Origin: Gluconacetobacter sacchari
GTDB lineage: Bacteria; Pseudomonadota; Alphaproteobacteria; Acetobacterales; Acetobacteraceae
DNA: 64,000 bases
Direction: 5' to 3'
Assembly (NCBI RefSeq): GCF_014174255.1
Contig: NZ_JABEQJ010000001.1
Coordinates: forward strand, 1 to 64,000
Numbering within the stretch: the first letter of the stretch is position 1; every line of letters starts with the position of its first letter. Shown one piece after another: positions 54,728 to 62,894 of this stretch. The notes under the pieces are model-generated. The model was given only the letters and a program-made list of their open reading frames with translations. It ran no database searches and was not told where the DNA came from. The position numbers were made by a program, and so were the translations under genes.

Positions 54728-55198
54728 ATGACGGACCAGACCGAACTCAGCCAGGTCACCGATACCAAGATCGTCAAGATGATCGTGTTCGCCATCGGCG
54801 TGCAGGAATATTGCATCCCGATCCTGAGCGTTCGCGAGATCCGTGGTTTCGAGAAGACGACCACCCTGCCCTTCGCGCCCCCCTATGTGTGCGGAGCCAT
54901 CAATCTGCGCGGCATCATCCTGACGGTGATCGACCTCGCGATCTACCTGAACGTACCGCCCCAGGCCGACAATCCACGCCGGGTCGTGGTGATCGTCGAA
55001 TCGAAGAACGGCATCGTCTGCGGATTGCTGGTGGATCGCGTCATCGACATGGCCGATATCGACCTGAACGACGTCCAGGCCGTGTCAGAAGAGAGCAGTT
55101 GCCTGGGCGGACTCGTCCTGGTCGACGAGCGGATGATCGGTATCCTGCGCCTGGAGACCGTCGTCGGGCAGTTGGTCGGGGATACGGTTTCCGAATGA
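54728..55198 (+). CDS. cheW: Chemotaxis coupling protein CheW
   Basis: Adapter of 156 residues linking receptors to CheA. The typical pattern runs IVFAIGVQEYCIPILSVREI, then FAPPYVCGAINLRGIILTVI and CGLLVDRVIDMADI. It overlaps the cheR start by four bases and follows cheA by 41 bases. Confidence 0.95.
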   Translation: MTDQTELSQVTDTKIVKMIVFAIGVQEYCIPILSVREIRGFEKTTTLPFAPPYVCGAINLRGIILTVIDLAIYLNVPPQADNPRRVVVIVESKNGIVCGLLVDRVIDMADIDLNDVQAVSEESSCLGGLVLVDERMIGILRLETVVGQLVGDTVSE

Positions 55199-56037
55199 AA
55201 GACCACATGACGGTCAGTGAGTCTGAATATACCGATGCAGATTTTCAGAAAGTAAGGCAGATCGCGCGCGAGAAGGCCGGCATTCACCTTCCTGCGACCA
55301 AGAAAGCACTCGTCTACTCCCGCGTCTCCCGCCGGGTACGGGAACTGGATCTGGGCTCGTTCCAAGCGTATCTCAGTTTCGTGACCTCGCCCGCCGGCGA
55401 AGACGAAATGCAGAACCTGATCTTCGCCCTGACCACGAACGTCACCAGTTTCTTCCGCGAAAAAAGCCATTTCGATCATCTCGAATCGATCGTGGTCCCG
55501 CAGATGATCTCCAGGGTGCGTGCCGGAAAGCGCGGGCGGATATGGTCGGCCGCCTGCTCGACGGGCCCGGAACCATGGAGCATCGCCATGTCGGTCATGA
55601 CGGCGTTCCCCGACGCCGCCACGCACGATTTTCGCATCCTGGCCACCGACATCAACGCCCATGTCGTCGCCCGGGCCACCGAGGGCGTCTATGGCGCCGA
55701 GGATGTCGAAGGCATCCCCACGGCCTGGAAAGCGCAGTTCATGGAGCGCACCCCCAGCGGGGATTATCGGTTTACCGGCCCGATCCGGCGCCTGCCCGCC
55801 TTCCGTGTCCTCAATCTCAACGCGTCATGGCCGATCCAGGGCTCCTTTTCGGCCATCTTCTGCCGGAATGTCGTCATTTATTTCGATGATTCCACCCGCG
55901 AACATCTGTGGCAGCGCCTGGCGGACAAGCTCGACCCTGGCGGCTTTCTGTATGTCGGCCATTCCGAGCGCGTATCCTGTGCAAACCAGTGCGGCCTGAC
56001 CCAGGTTGCCCCGACCATCTACCGAAAGGACCATTGA
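55195..56037 (+). CDS. cheR: Chemotaxis protein methyltransferase CheR
   Basis: SAM-dependent methyltransferase of 280 residues that methylates receptor Glu residues. The N-terminal helical domain (DFQKVRQIAREKAGIHLPAT) is followed by the SAM site (IWSAACSTGPEPWSIAM), the ILATDINAHVVARA strand and FCRNVVIYFDD. The start overlaps cheW (ATGA); the frame is open upstream only as a shadow. The receptor encoded in this operon ends in a CheR-tether-like pentapeptide. Confidence 0.95.
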   Translation: MKDHMTVSESEYTDADFQKVRQIAREKAGIHLPATKKALVYSRVSRRVRELDLGSFQAYLSFVTSPAGEDEMQNLIFALTTNVTSFFREKSHFDHLESIVVPQMISRVRAGKRGRIWSAACSTGPEPWSIAMSVMTAFPDAATHDFRILATDINAHVVARATEGVYGAEDVEGIPTAWKAQFMERTPSGDYRFTGPIRRLPAFRVLNLNASWPIQGSFSAIFCRNVVIYFDDSTREHLWQRLADKLDPGGFLYVGHSERVSCANQCGLTQVAPTIYRKDH

Positions 56038-56040
56038 AGC

Positions 56041-57078
56041 GTGGAGAAGCCGATAAAGGTTCTCGTGGTTGACGATTCGCGGACGGCAAGGGCATTGATC
56101 CGGCGCTCCTTCGCGCAGCATCCCGACCTCGTCATCTGCGGCGAGGCCGCGAATCCGATCGAAGCCCGCGACCTGATCATCAAGGACCAGCCGGACGTCA
56201 TCACGCTCGATGTCGAGATGCCGAGCATGAACGGCTTGCAGTTTCTCGACAAGATCATGAGATTGCGCCCGATTCCCGTCGTCATGGTGTCCGGCCTGAC
56301 GGCACGGGGGGCGGATATCGCGATCACGGCCCTGCAAATGGGCGCGTTCGACTGTTTTCCCAAACCCTCCTCCGTGGTCCCCGGCGGTGATGCCTATGCC
56401 GGCCTGGCCCGCCTGGTCCGCCAGGCCGCCCATTCTCCGGTCGCGAAATTTCCGCGCAACGATCCGGACGATGCGCGCCACCAGCAAAAAACATGGGCCC
56501 ATGATTTCGGACTGGTAGCGATCGGCGCATCGACGGGCGGCGTGGAAGCCTTGGAACAGGTCCTGTCGGGTTTCCCGCGCCACAGCCCTCCGATCGTCGT
56601 CTGCCAGCATATGCCGGCCCTGTTCACCTCGAGCTTCGCCAGTCGGCTGAACCAGAAGATCGAACCTCTCTCCATCGGCGAAGCCCGGAATGGCGAGGTC
56701 CTGCTCCCCGGCACCGTCCACATCGCCCCCGGCGGCGACCGGCATACGGCCGTGGAACGGCGTGACGGCCGGTATGTGACACGCCTGCTGAAAGCCGCCC
56801 CGGTCAACGGGCATTGCCCATCCGTCGATGTCCTGTTCGACTCCGTCGCCGAATGCGCGGCCAATGCCGGCCTGGGCATCATCCTGACCGGCATGGGGCA
56901 GGATGGCGCTGAGGGCCTGCTTGCAATGCACAGGGCGGGAGCCTGGACAATTGCACAAGACAAGGCGTCTTCGGTCGTCTATGGAATGCCGCGGGTTGCC
57001 GCCGAGCTGGGCGCGGCCTCCCAGATCGTCCCCCTTGATCAGATCAGTGCCGCCGCCATGACCGCCCAGATGCGCTGA
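56041..57078 (+). CDS. cheB: Chemotaxis methylesterase/deamidase CheB
   Basis: Protein of 345 residues: a receiver domain (about 1-125, phospho-Asp in VITLDVEMPSMNG) controls a C-terminal methylesterase whose catalytic Ser lies in GASTGGVEAL, His in VCQHMPALF and Asp in LTGMGQDGAEG. It removes methyl groups from receptors. The start is GTG at 56041, three bases after cheR. Confidence 0.95.
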   Translation: MEKPIKVLVVDDSRTARALIRRSFAQHPDLVICGEAANPIEARDLIIKDQPDVITLDVEMPSMNGLQFLDKIMRLRPIPVVMVSGLTARGADIAITALQMGAFDCFPKPSSVVPGGDAYAGLARLVRQAAHSPVAKFPRNDPDDARHQQKTWAHDFGLVAIGASTGGVEALEQVLSGFPRHSPPIVVCQHMPALFTSSFASRLNQKIEPLSIGEARNGEVLLPGTVHIAPGGDRHTAVERRDGRYVTRLLKAAPVNGHCPSVDVLFDSVAECAANAGLGIILTGMGQDGAEGLLAMHRAGAWTIAQDKASSVVYGMPRVAAELGAASQIVPLDQISAAAMTAQMR

Positions 57079-57192
57079 CACGACAGATACGCTGATACGA
57101 GCCGGCCGGCGCGCGATCACGCACGAAAGCCATGCGCACCTGTTGCGCACGATAGCCATGCGCCAGCCACGAACAGGAAAGAGGAGGAAAAA

Positions 57193-57582
57193 ATGCCCGC
57201 GGCTTCACAGATCAGGGTCCTCATCGTTGATGACCAGTCTTCCATCCGTCAGATTCTGGCCAACAGCCTGGCACAACTCGGTTTCGCCCATATCGCGCAG
57301 CGAAAGGACGGCAAGGAAGCCGTCGATTATCTCGCACAGAATCCGACGCACCTCGTGATTTCCGATTTCAATATGCCCGTCATGGACGGGCTGGCCCTGC
57401 TGCGCGCCGTCCGCGGCAATCCCAAGACCCAGAAGGTCGCGTTCATCATCCTGACCGGCGAGGCCAGCCGTGACCTGGTTCAGGAGGCGGTCAAGGCGGG
57501 GGTGAACAATTTTCTCGCCAAGCCCTACACGGTCGCGAAACTGCGCGAAGTTCTCGAGAAGGTCTTCGGACCGATCACGTGA
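57193..57582 (+). CDS. cheY2: CheY-type response regulator (second copy)
   Basis: Receiver domain of 129 residues: LIVDDQSSIRQIL, phospho-Asp in LVISDFNMPVMDG, Thr in FIILTGEAS and Lys in FLAKPYTVAK. By analogy with Sinorhizobium meliloti this copy, next to cheD, should be the one that binds the flagellar switch. A gap of 114 bases separates it from cheB. It has a purine-rich ribosome-binding site (GAGGAGG) and overlaps cheD. Confidence 0.93.
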   Translation: MPAASQIRVLIVDDQSSIRQILANSLAQLGFAHIAQRKDGKEAVDYLAQNPTHLVISDFNMPVMDGLALLRAVRGNPKTQKVAFIILTGEASRDLVQEAVKAGVNNFLAKPYTVAKLREVLEKVFGPIT

Positions 57583-58139
57583 CCGATCCGCTGCCCTCCA
57601 CGACGGTCGTACAGGGCGAGGTCGTCGTTTCGGACGATCCGTCAGCACTTCTCATGACCCTCCTGGGGTCATGCGTGTCGGTGTGCATGTTCGATCCGGT
57701 GGCCCGACTCGGCGGCATGAATCACTTCCTCCTGCCGGGCGGGGGCGAGCGCGAAGACGAGGGCGCCCTGCGTTTCGGTGCCAACGCCATGGAAAAACTG
57801 GTCAATGGCATCCTGAAGGCAGGTGGCAAGCGCGACCGGCTGCGCTGCAAGGCCTTCGGGGGCGCGGCGATCGTTCCATCGCTGGGCCGCATCGGGCAGG
57901 AAAACAGCCTCTTCGTGATGCATTATCTGGCGGATGAAGGCATTCCCTGCATCGCCCGGAGCCTCGGGGGCACCCAGGCCAGGCGCGTGAGGTTCTGGCC
58001 GGTATCGGGAAAGGCCCAGCAGAGCCTGATCCAGGATGACCAGGCCATCGTCCGCCAGGAAGAAGCCTATAGCCGGCAAGAGACGGAAGCCGAACGGCAA
58101 TGGGCACGCGAAGCCGGTTCCGGCGTCGAACTGTTCTGA
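57579..58139 (+). CDS. cheD: Chemoreceptor glutamine deamidase CheD
   Basis: Deamidase of 186 residues that converts receptor Gln to Glu. The catalytic Cys is in TLLGSCVSVCMFDP and the His in GGMNHFLLPGG, both at the family positions; KAFGGAAIVPSLGRIGQEN follows. Start GTG overlaps cheY2 (GTGA). The tail ends in an acidic-hydrophobic GVELF. Confidence 0.93.
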   Translation: MTDPLPSTTVVQGEVVVSDDPSALLMTLLGSCVSVCMFDPVARLGGMNHFLLPGGGEREDEGALRFGANAMEKLVNGILKAGGKRDRLRCKAFGGAAIVPSLGRIGQENSLFVMHYLADEGIPCIARSLGGTQARRVRFWPVSGKAQQSLIQDDQAIVRQEEAYSRQETEAERQWAREAGSGVELF

Positions 58140-58167
58140 TCGTCAGAGCGTGGAAAGAAAGACAGCG

Positions 58168-58578
58168 ATGACCATGCAATCCGCCACCACGCCAGGATCA
58201 CGACACGGATCGCAACACCGGTCGCCCCAGTCGGAAATAACGGTGCATGACACGGTCTCCAAGGTCACGCAACTCCTGGACATGGCGGGTGAGGAACTGA
58301 CAAGTGCCCAGCAGGCGGTCGCGGACTGCATGCGGAACTCCGCCTTGACCAGCGCGGAAATCTGCCGCCTGCAAAAACTGGATCTGGCGACACAGACTGT
58401 CGCCTCCGCGGCAACCGTGCTGAAGAACCTGATGTCTCTGTCCCCGATCGGAATCACGGACACCCTCAACGTGGCCAGCCTGGCCAAGGGGGTCACGCTC
58501 AGCGAAGTCGTCCAGGTCCTGAAAGGGGAGGACGGTTCGGGCCAATCGATGGGCACCGGTGAAATGGACCTCTTCTGA
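58168..58578 (+). CDS. cheT: CheT-like protein with a CheZ-type DxxxQ phosphatase motif
   Basis: Mostly helical protein of 136 residues, 28 bases after cheD, the last gene of the che operon. The helix LQKLDLATQTVASAATVLKN carries DLATQ, which matches the DxxxQ phosphatase motif of E. coli CheZ (DLTGQ); the C-terminus GTGEMDLF is acidic then hydrophobic, like the CheY-binding tail of CheZ (inference). In Sinorhizobium meliloti the gene after cheD is cheT, a small protein reported to have a DxxxQ helix and to dephosphorylate CheY1-P. Overall sequence similarity to known families is low. The ATG at 58168 is the first in-frame start after cheD. Confidence 0.6.
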   Translation: MTMQSATTPGSRHGSQHRSPQSEITVHDTVSKVTQLLDMAGEELTSAQQAVADCMRNSALTSAEICRLQKLDLATQTVASAATVLKNLMSLSPIGITDTLNVASLAKGVTLSEVVQVLKGEDGSGQSMGTGEMDLF

Positions 58579-58624
58579 TCCACCGGACCGGCGCCTCATC
58601 GCGGCCAGCGAGTCTTGTCAGCGA

Positions 58625-59026
58625 TCAGACCATCCTGTCGGCGCCGCTGCCCCGTTCGTTTCCTTCCGACACCATCTCAAGCCCGGCAAGCACGTTTTCC
58701 GCGATTTCGATCAGCGGCGCCAGGGACAGGTCGGGATGCAGGATGGCCCTGATGCCATATTTCTGGGCCTGGTCGGCCAGCCGGACAAAGAGCGTCCGGT
58801 CTTCTTCGGACGCCAGGCCGTTATCCAGGATATTCGCCTTCATGATCATCGACCACAGGCGCTGATGTCGGTCCAGCGCCCGATTGCGCGCCTGCGGATC
58901 GCCCCCGCGCGCCGCGGCCTCAAGATCCTCGATAAGCATTCTGAAACAGACGGCCTCGGCCTCCCTTCCGGTAAGGGACGTTTCAGTCACGGCTTGATAG
59001 GCTTTGAGTGCTGGATGAATCATCAT
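58625..59026 (-). CDS. flaF: Flagellar biosynthesis regulator FlaF
   Basis: All-helical protein of 133 residues. The N-terminus KAYQAVTETSLTGREAEAVC and the middle LDRHQRLWSMIMKANILDN are typical of FlaF, which in Caulobacter promotes flagellin translation and secretion, opposing FlbT. flbT, its usual partner, is not in the window. It is divergent from the flagellin gene, with 236 bases between them. Confidence 0.88.
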   Translation of the reverse strand: MMIHPALKAYQAVTETSLTGREAEAVCFRMLIEDLEAAARGGDPQARNRALDRHQRLWSMIMKANILDNGLASEEDRTLFVRLADQAQKYGIRAILHPDLSLAPLIEIAENVLAGLEMVSEGNERGSGADRMV

Positions 59027-59223
59027 CTTACCGTCTGCGATTTCTCATACTCGACGCGTGTCATTCTAACCTACTCCTCTGCCCGAGGCTATCCTGTGCC
59101 GAAAACATGGGGATCGGATGCCGTCCAACCGGTCCGGTTTCATCCACGCCGTCGCCATGAAAATTCTCGCCGGGATCGTGCTGGTAACCTTCTCTTAGCC
59201 ATTTCCCGATTTTCTGACCATGA

Positions 59224-59239
59224 CCTGGCGCATACCAGG
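59224..59239. promoter_or_regulatory. Inverted repeat in the flagellin leader
   Basis: CCTGG-CGCATA-CCAGG is a perfect 5-6-5 inverted repeat ending 23 bases before the flagellin start codon. It may form a leader hairpin in the mRNA, where FlbT/FlaF-type control acts in related bacteria, or be a DNA operator. Confidence 0.35.
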
Positions 59240-59262
59240 ATATGCAGCATGGAGAAAATGCG

Positions 59263-60249
59263 GTGAGCCTTTCCATCAACACCAATGCCTCGGCGAAAGT
59301 CGCCATCGAGACGCTGAACGCGACCCAGAGTCAGTTGAGCAACACGGAAAACATGGTCTCGACGGGCCTCAAGGTTTCCACCGCCGCCGACAACGCCGCT
59401 GCCTTCGGCATCGCGCAGCAGATGCAGGGCAACGTGTCCGGCCAGAGCGCGGTGAATGACGGCCTGACCTTCGCCTCCCAGACCGTCAGCTCGACGGCCA
59501 GCGCCGCCAATCAGATCCTCAGCGTTCTGCATGAAGTGCAGGATGCGGTGACCTCGCTCGGCAACAATCAGGGCAGCCCGGCGTCGTTGGACCAGATCGG
59601 CACGCAGATCACCGGTTACCTCAACCAGATCGACACCATCGCCCGCAACGCGACGTTCAACGGCGTCAACCTGCTCTCCGGCAGCACGACGGACGGCCTG
59701 GGCATCACGTCCAGCGACCTGACCTACGTCACGGGCTTGCAGGGCGACAGCACGACCATCACCGGCTTCAATTCGACCATTGCCAGCTATCTGTCCAATG
59801 CGTCGGGCGGTCTGCTCACGAACGCCACCAGCTTTGTGCAGGGCACGACCGGCACGAGCCTGACGGACGCCCTGGGCCTGACCGTCAACAGCACCGCCGG
59901 CGTCTCCCCGACCAGCAACGTGTTCGAAAGCACCGGCGGAAAGCTCGGCACCGGCTTCACCGGAACCGCGTCGATCTCCGACATGATCGCCCAGGTTCAG
60001 GCCGCCATCAAGGCGATGACCTTCGTGACGTCGACGCTGGGCTCCAACTCCAACGTCATCACCAACATGACCACCTATGGCGCGACCATCTCCGACAACC
60101 TGACCAACGGCATCGGCGCGCTGACCGACGCCGACATGTCGGCCGCCAGCGCCCAGCTGACCTCGCTGCAGACCAAGCAGTCGCTGGCCATCAAGTCACT
60201 GACCATCGCCAACTCGCAGTCGCAGAATATCCTGTCGCTGTTCCAGTAA
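59263..60249 (+). CDS. fliC: Flagellin
   Basis: Filament subunit of 328 residues. The conserved N-terminal D0/D1 helices (SLSINTNASAKVAIETLNAT) and the C-terminal helices (QTKQSLAIKSLTIANSQSQN, ending LLF-type SLFQ) frame a Ser/Thr/Gly-rich central domain that would be surface-exposed. The start is GTG at 59263 with GGAG eight bases upstream; the in-frame ATG at 59242 overlaps the leader and would spoil the usual N-terminus. Followed by a strong terminator, so a single-gene unit. Confidence 0.93.
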   Translation: MSLSINTNASAKVAIETLNATQSQLSNTENMVSTGLKVSTAADNAAAFGIAQQMQGNVSGQSAVNDGLTFASQTVSSTASAANQILSVLHEVQDAVTSLGNNQGSPASLDQIGTQITGYLNQIDTIARNATFNGVNLLSGSTTDGLGITSSDLTYVTGLQGDSTTITGFNSTIASYLSNASGGLLTNATSFVQGTTGTSLTDALGLTVNSTAGVSPTSNVFESTGGKLGTGFTGTASISDMIAQVQAAIKAMTFVTSTLGSNSNVITNMTTYGATISDNLTNGIGALTDADMSAASAQLTSLQTKQSLAIKSLTIANSQSQNILSLFQ

Positions 60250-60280
60250 GTCCTTTCGGGCCAGCGGCCTGAAAGGGGAG

Positions 60281-60313
60281 ATGCCCCCGGCGATCGCGCC
60301 GGGGGCATTTTTT
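60281..60313 (+). terminator. Strong rho-independent terminator after flagellin
   Basis: ATGCCCCCGGCG and CGCCGGGGGCAT form a perfect 12-bp stem around the loop ATCG, and a run of six Ts follows (60308-60313). It starts 31 bases after the flagellin stop. Confidence 0.95.
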
Positions 60314-60361
60314 ATGTCTGGCAGACTACCTGAAAACGCGCTCCCGACACGCGTCCAGCCC

Positions 60362-60958
60362 TTATTCCACGGGTCCGTTCAAAATCCTGACGGCCAGGAC
60401 GATCGGATTACCTGCCGAATCGGCTCCCGCCTGAAAACTCTGCCACGTTCCCGGCGAAAACACCCAGGTGCCGGCAAAGCTCGTCACAAATCCATGCGGC
60501 CTGCATGGTGCGCCCCCGCCATCCGGCTGCTGGCCCTCGTCGCGCTGGCTGCATTGCGCGATATCCGCTTCGGCCAGGGGGGCATAGACGGTCGCATCCA
60601 TCTGCGCGGTCCGGCCGCGTATCTGTATCGTTCCGTTGACACCCGTCTTCTGCCCGACCGCGCCACCGGCCGCCGAATCGTCAGGTGCCCCACGCGTCAC
60701 GACATCCGAAAATTTGGTGGCGTCCGTCGCGCAGACCTCCACCGAGGCCTCGCCGATCGGCAGGTTCGGATCGGCGGGATTGTTCTGTCGCGTGATCGCA
60801 TGAACTTCCGCGATATGGACCGGCCCCGCCGGACAGCGGAGACCGTCCTCTCCGGTATGCGCGGTCGCGCTGCTGCTCCCCCTGGCAATGGCCGCTCCGC
60901 AACCACCCATCCCCAGCAAAGCGACCACCGCCGTGGCACCGCTCACCAAACGTCGCAT
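60362..60958 (-). CDS. Putative lipoprotein of unknown function
   Basis: Protein of 198 residues beginning MRRLVSGATAVVALLGMGGC: a signal peptide with a lipobox-like LGMGGC (Cys20 lipidated, if correct). The mature part contains several Cys and ends in a beta-rich region (FVTSFAGTWVFSPGTWQSFQ, then VLAVRILNG). I know no family for it. The open frame extends to 61132, but only the ATG at 60958 gives a signal peptide. It lies on the opposite strand within the flagellar region, so it may be a separate insertion or an envelope protein unrelated to motility. Confidence 0.65.
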   Translation of the reverse strand: MRRLVSGATAVVALLGMGGCGAAIARGSSSATAHTGEDGLRCPAGPVHIAEVHAITRQNNPADPNLPIGEASVEVCATDATKFSDVVTRGAPDDSAAGGAVGQKTGVNGTIQIRGRTAQMDATVYAPLAEADIAQCSQRDEGQQPDGGGAPCRPHGFVTSFAGTWVFSPGTWQSFQAGADSAGNPIVLAVRILNGPVE

Positions 60959-61276
60959 ATGCACTCTATATGATATGAATGACCTATCAACGTCGCACTT
61001 CAACGTCGCACTCCATGCACGCGCGACCCGACACTCTCCCGCCGCCATGCCACGACTGCTCCCACCTCCCGATGATGCCGGAGCGTGCAGGACACTCTCT
61101 ATCATGATCCCAATCCGCCGCCCAGCATCCACTCAAAACCATTCCCGCTCCGTCATTTTATATTAATCAAAGGTAAAAACGCCGCTCTTGCCGTCGCGCC
61201 AGGACTGGGTTAGGCACTGAATGGCAGTGGCATGCCGGGATACCCAGCCAGGCAGAAGGGGCGCAGCACCGACACG
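60959..61276. other. Divergent intergenic region between lipoprotein and fliE
   Basis: A gap of 318 bases with no supported gene. It contains a tandem repeat (60987-61012) near the lipoprotein start and an AT-rich stretch (about 61155-61185) that may hold the fliE promoter. Frames here on both strands are short and unlike proteins. Confidence 0.5.
60987..61012. repeat. 13-bp tandem direct repeat
   Basis: TCAACGTCGCACT occurs twice back to back (60987-60999 and 61000-61012), 29 bases upstream of the lipoprotein start on the minus strand. A regulator binding direct repeats, or a recent duplication, could explain it. Confidence 0.8.
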
Positions 61277-61609
61277 ATGATCAGCGATATCACCACCCGC
61301 AGCTTCGATGCGCTCAATGCCTACGGGCAGACCCAGAAGGCCTTGCAGCCATCGGCCGACGACACGCGGAACGATTTTTCCTCCGATTCCGTATCCAGTT
61401 TCGGCGACGTCCTGAATGGCGCGCTGCAAAACGCGGTCCAGACCGGCAAGACCGCCGAGACGATGACGGCGCAGGGCCTGTCCGGCAAGGGCAACCTGAC
61501 CGATATCGCAACGTCCGTGGAAGAAGCAAAACTGACCCTGCAAACCGTCACCACGGTGCGGGACCGTATCGTTCAGGCCTACCAGGACGTCATGAAGATG
61601 TCGATCTGA
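61277..61609 (+). CDS. fliE: Flagellar hook-basal body protein FliE
   Basis: Basal-body protein of 110 residues joining the MS ring to the rod. The C-terminal half (NLTDIATSVEEAKLTLQTVT, then VRDRIVQAYQDVMKMSI) is the conserved FliE pattern. The ATG at 61277 gives the usual length; the ribosome-binding site is weak. First gene of the fliE-fliQ-fliR-flhB group. Confidence 0.9.
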   Translation: MISDITTRSFDALNAYGQTQKALQPSADDTRNDFSSDSVSSFGDVLNGALQNAVQTGKTAETMTAQGLSGKGNLTDIATSVEEAKLTLQTVTTVRDRIVQAYQDVMKMSI

Positions 61610-61610
61610 A

Positions 61611-61658
61611 GACGCTGTGTGCAAAGTCGCCGTGCCGGCCGGCCTTGCACACAGCGTC
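61611..61658. repeat. 14-bp inverted repeat between fliE and fliQ
   Basis: GACGCTGTGTGCAA (61611-61624) and TTGCACACAGCGTC (61645-61658) are perfectly complementary around a 20-base GC-rich loop, starting just after the fliE stop. No T-run follows, so it is not a standard terminator. It may protect the fliE end of the mRNA or slow the polymerase before fliQ. Confidence 0.85.
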
Positions 61659-61756
61659 CAGGCGCGGACATTCGGAACGACATGCCGGGCACGGCCCCGA
61701 TGGGCCGTTCTCGCTCACCGGCCCTTTTTTCCAGCCAGGCTCCAAGTCCCGAACAG

Positions 61757-62032
61757 ATGCAGCATACGGTCGACATCCATGAAATATTGCGCCAGACGCT
61801 GATCGTGGCGGTCAAGATGGGCGCGCCGTCCCTGCTGGCGTCGTTATGCGCCGGCATCCTGGTTTCCCTGTTCCAGGCCGTGACCCAGGTGAACGAGGCC
61901 ACCCTGTCTTTCGTGCCGAAATTCATGGCCGCTGCGGCAGCCCTGATGCTGACGGGCTCGTTCATGTATTCCACACTGCATACTTACGCCCAGACCATCT
62001 TCGATCAGATGATCATGGTGGGCGGCTCGTGA
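61757..62032 (+). CDS. fliQ: Flagellar export gate protein FliQ
   Basis: Small membrane protein of 91 residues with two helices (LIVAVKMGAPSLLASLCAGI and KFMAAAAALMLTGSFMYSTL) linked by the conserved FQAVTQVNEATLSFVPK loop. It forms the export gate with FliP and FliR. The ATG at 61757 gives the standard start; the frame is open upstream without family similarity. Confidence 0.92.
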   Translation: MQHTVDIHEILRQTLIVAVKMGAPSLLASLCAGILVSLFQAVTQVNEATLSFVPKFMAAAAALMLTGSFMYSTLHTYAQTIFDQMIMVGGS

Positions 62033-62066
62033 AGACGGGCCGCGCGCCGGCAACGACCATCGTGGA

Positions 62067-62882
62067 ATGAGCGGAGATCCGTTCTTTCCCGGCGGTTCCA
62101 TCCCCGTCCTGGCCGCGATGTTCCTGATGACCCTGTGCCGGGTCAGCGCGATGGTGATGACAGCCCCCGGTTTCGGCGAAATGACCTCCCCCATGGTGGT
62201 CAGGGCCGGGATCGCCCTGGTCGTCACGATCACCATCCTGCCGGTGGTACAGGGTCATCTGGTGGCCGTATCCGGTCCGGCGCTTCATCAACCGTCCATG
62301 GTGGTCGCCATCATCGCGGGCGAACTGCTCTGCGGCGCCTTCATCGGGCTGCTGGCGCGCCTCGTCTCCATGGCGCTGATCATCGCGATGCAGATCATCG
62401 CCCTTCTCACCGGCCTCGCCAGCATCCTGCAACCGGACCCGGAACTCGGGGCATCCAGCACGGCCGTCAGCCACATGGCCTCCTCGCTGACACCGGTCAT
62501 CTTCCTCTCCACCGGCCTCTACGTCCTGCCGCTGGTCGCGGTGACGGGCTCGTACCACCTGTTTCCACCCGGCCATATGCCGATGCTCGGCGACATGACG
62601 AAAAGCGTGGTGACCGCAACGGCACAGACATTCGTCCTGGCACTTCAACTGGCCGCGCCCTTCATCCTGATCGGCACCCTGTGGCCGGCCATGCTCGGCG
62701 TCCTGAACCGCCTGATGCCCTCCATCCAGGTCTATGGCATCGCCATGCCGGCCCAGTTACTGGGCGGCATCCTTCTGCTGGCCCTGCTGATCCAGGTCAT
62801 GACCGGCGTCTGGCAGGAAAGGATGAGCGACCTGCTCGTCACCTTGCCGGGCGTGGGCGCAACCCCCGCACCACACGGATAG
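62067..62882 (+). CDS. fliR: Flagellar export gate protein FliR
   Basis: Membrane protein of 271 residues with about six helices. Recognisable family stretches are FGEMTSPMVVRAGIALVVTI, GELLCGAFIGLLARLVSMAL and LPLVAVTGSYHLFPPG. It completes the FliP-FliQ-FliR gate. It follows fliQ by 34 bases and precedes flhB by 12. Confidence 0.92.
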   Translation: MSGDPFFPGGSIPVLAAMFLMTLCRVSAMVMTAPGFGEMTSPMVVRAGIALVVTITILPVVQGHLVAVSGPALHQPSMVVAIIAGELLCGAFIGLLARLVSMALIIAMQIIALLTGLASILQPDPELGASSTAVSHMASSLTPVIFLSTGLYVLPLVAVTGSYHLFPPGHMPMLGDMTKSVVTATAQTFVLALQLAAPFILIGTLWPAMLGVLNRLMPSIQVYGIAMPAQLLGGILLLALLIQVMTGVWQERMSDLLVTLPGVGATPAPHG

Positions 62883-62894
62883 GGGCCGGCCCAC

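Noticed and set aside
61225-61245. Possible sigma-54 promoter before fliE (GGCACTGAATGGCA)
   Set aside because: The spacing between GG and GC is 9 bases instead of 10, so it does not fit a sigma-54 site.
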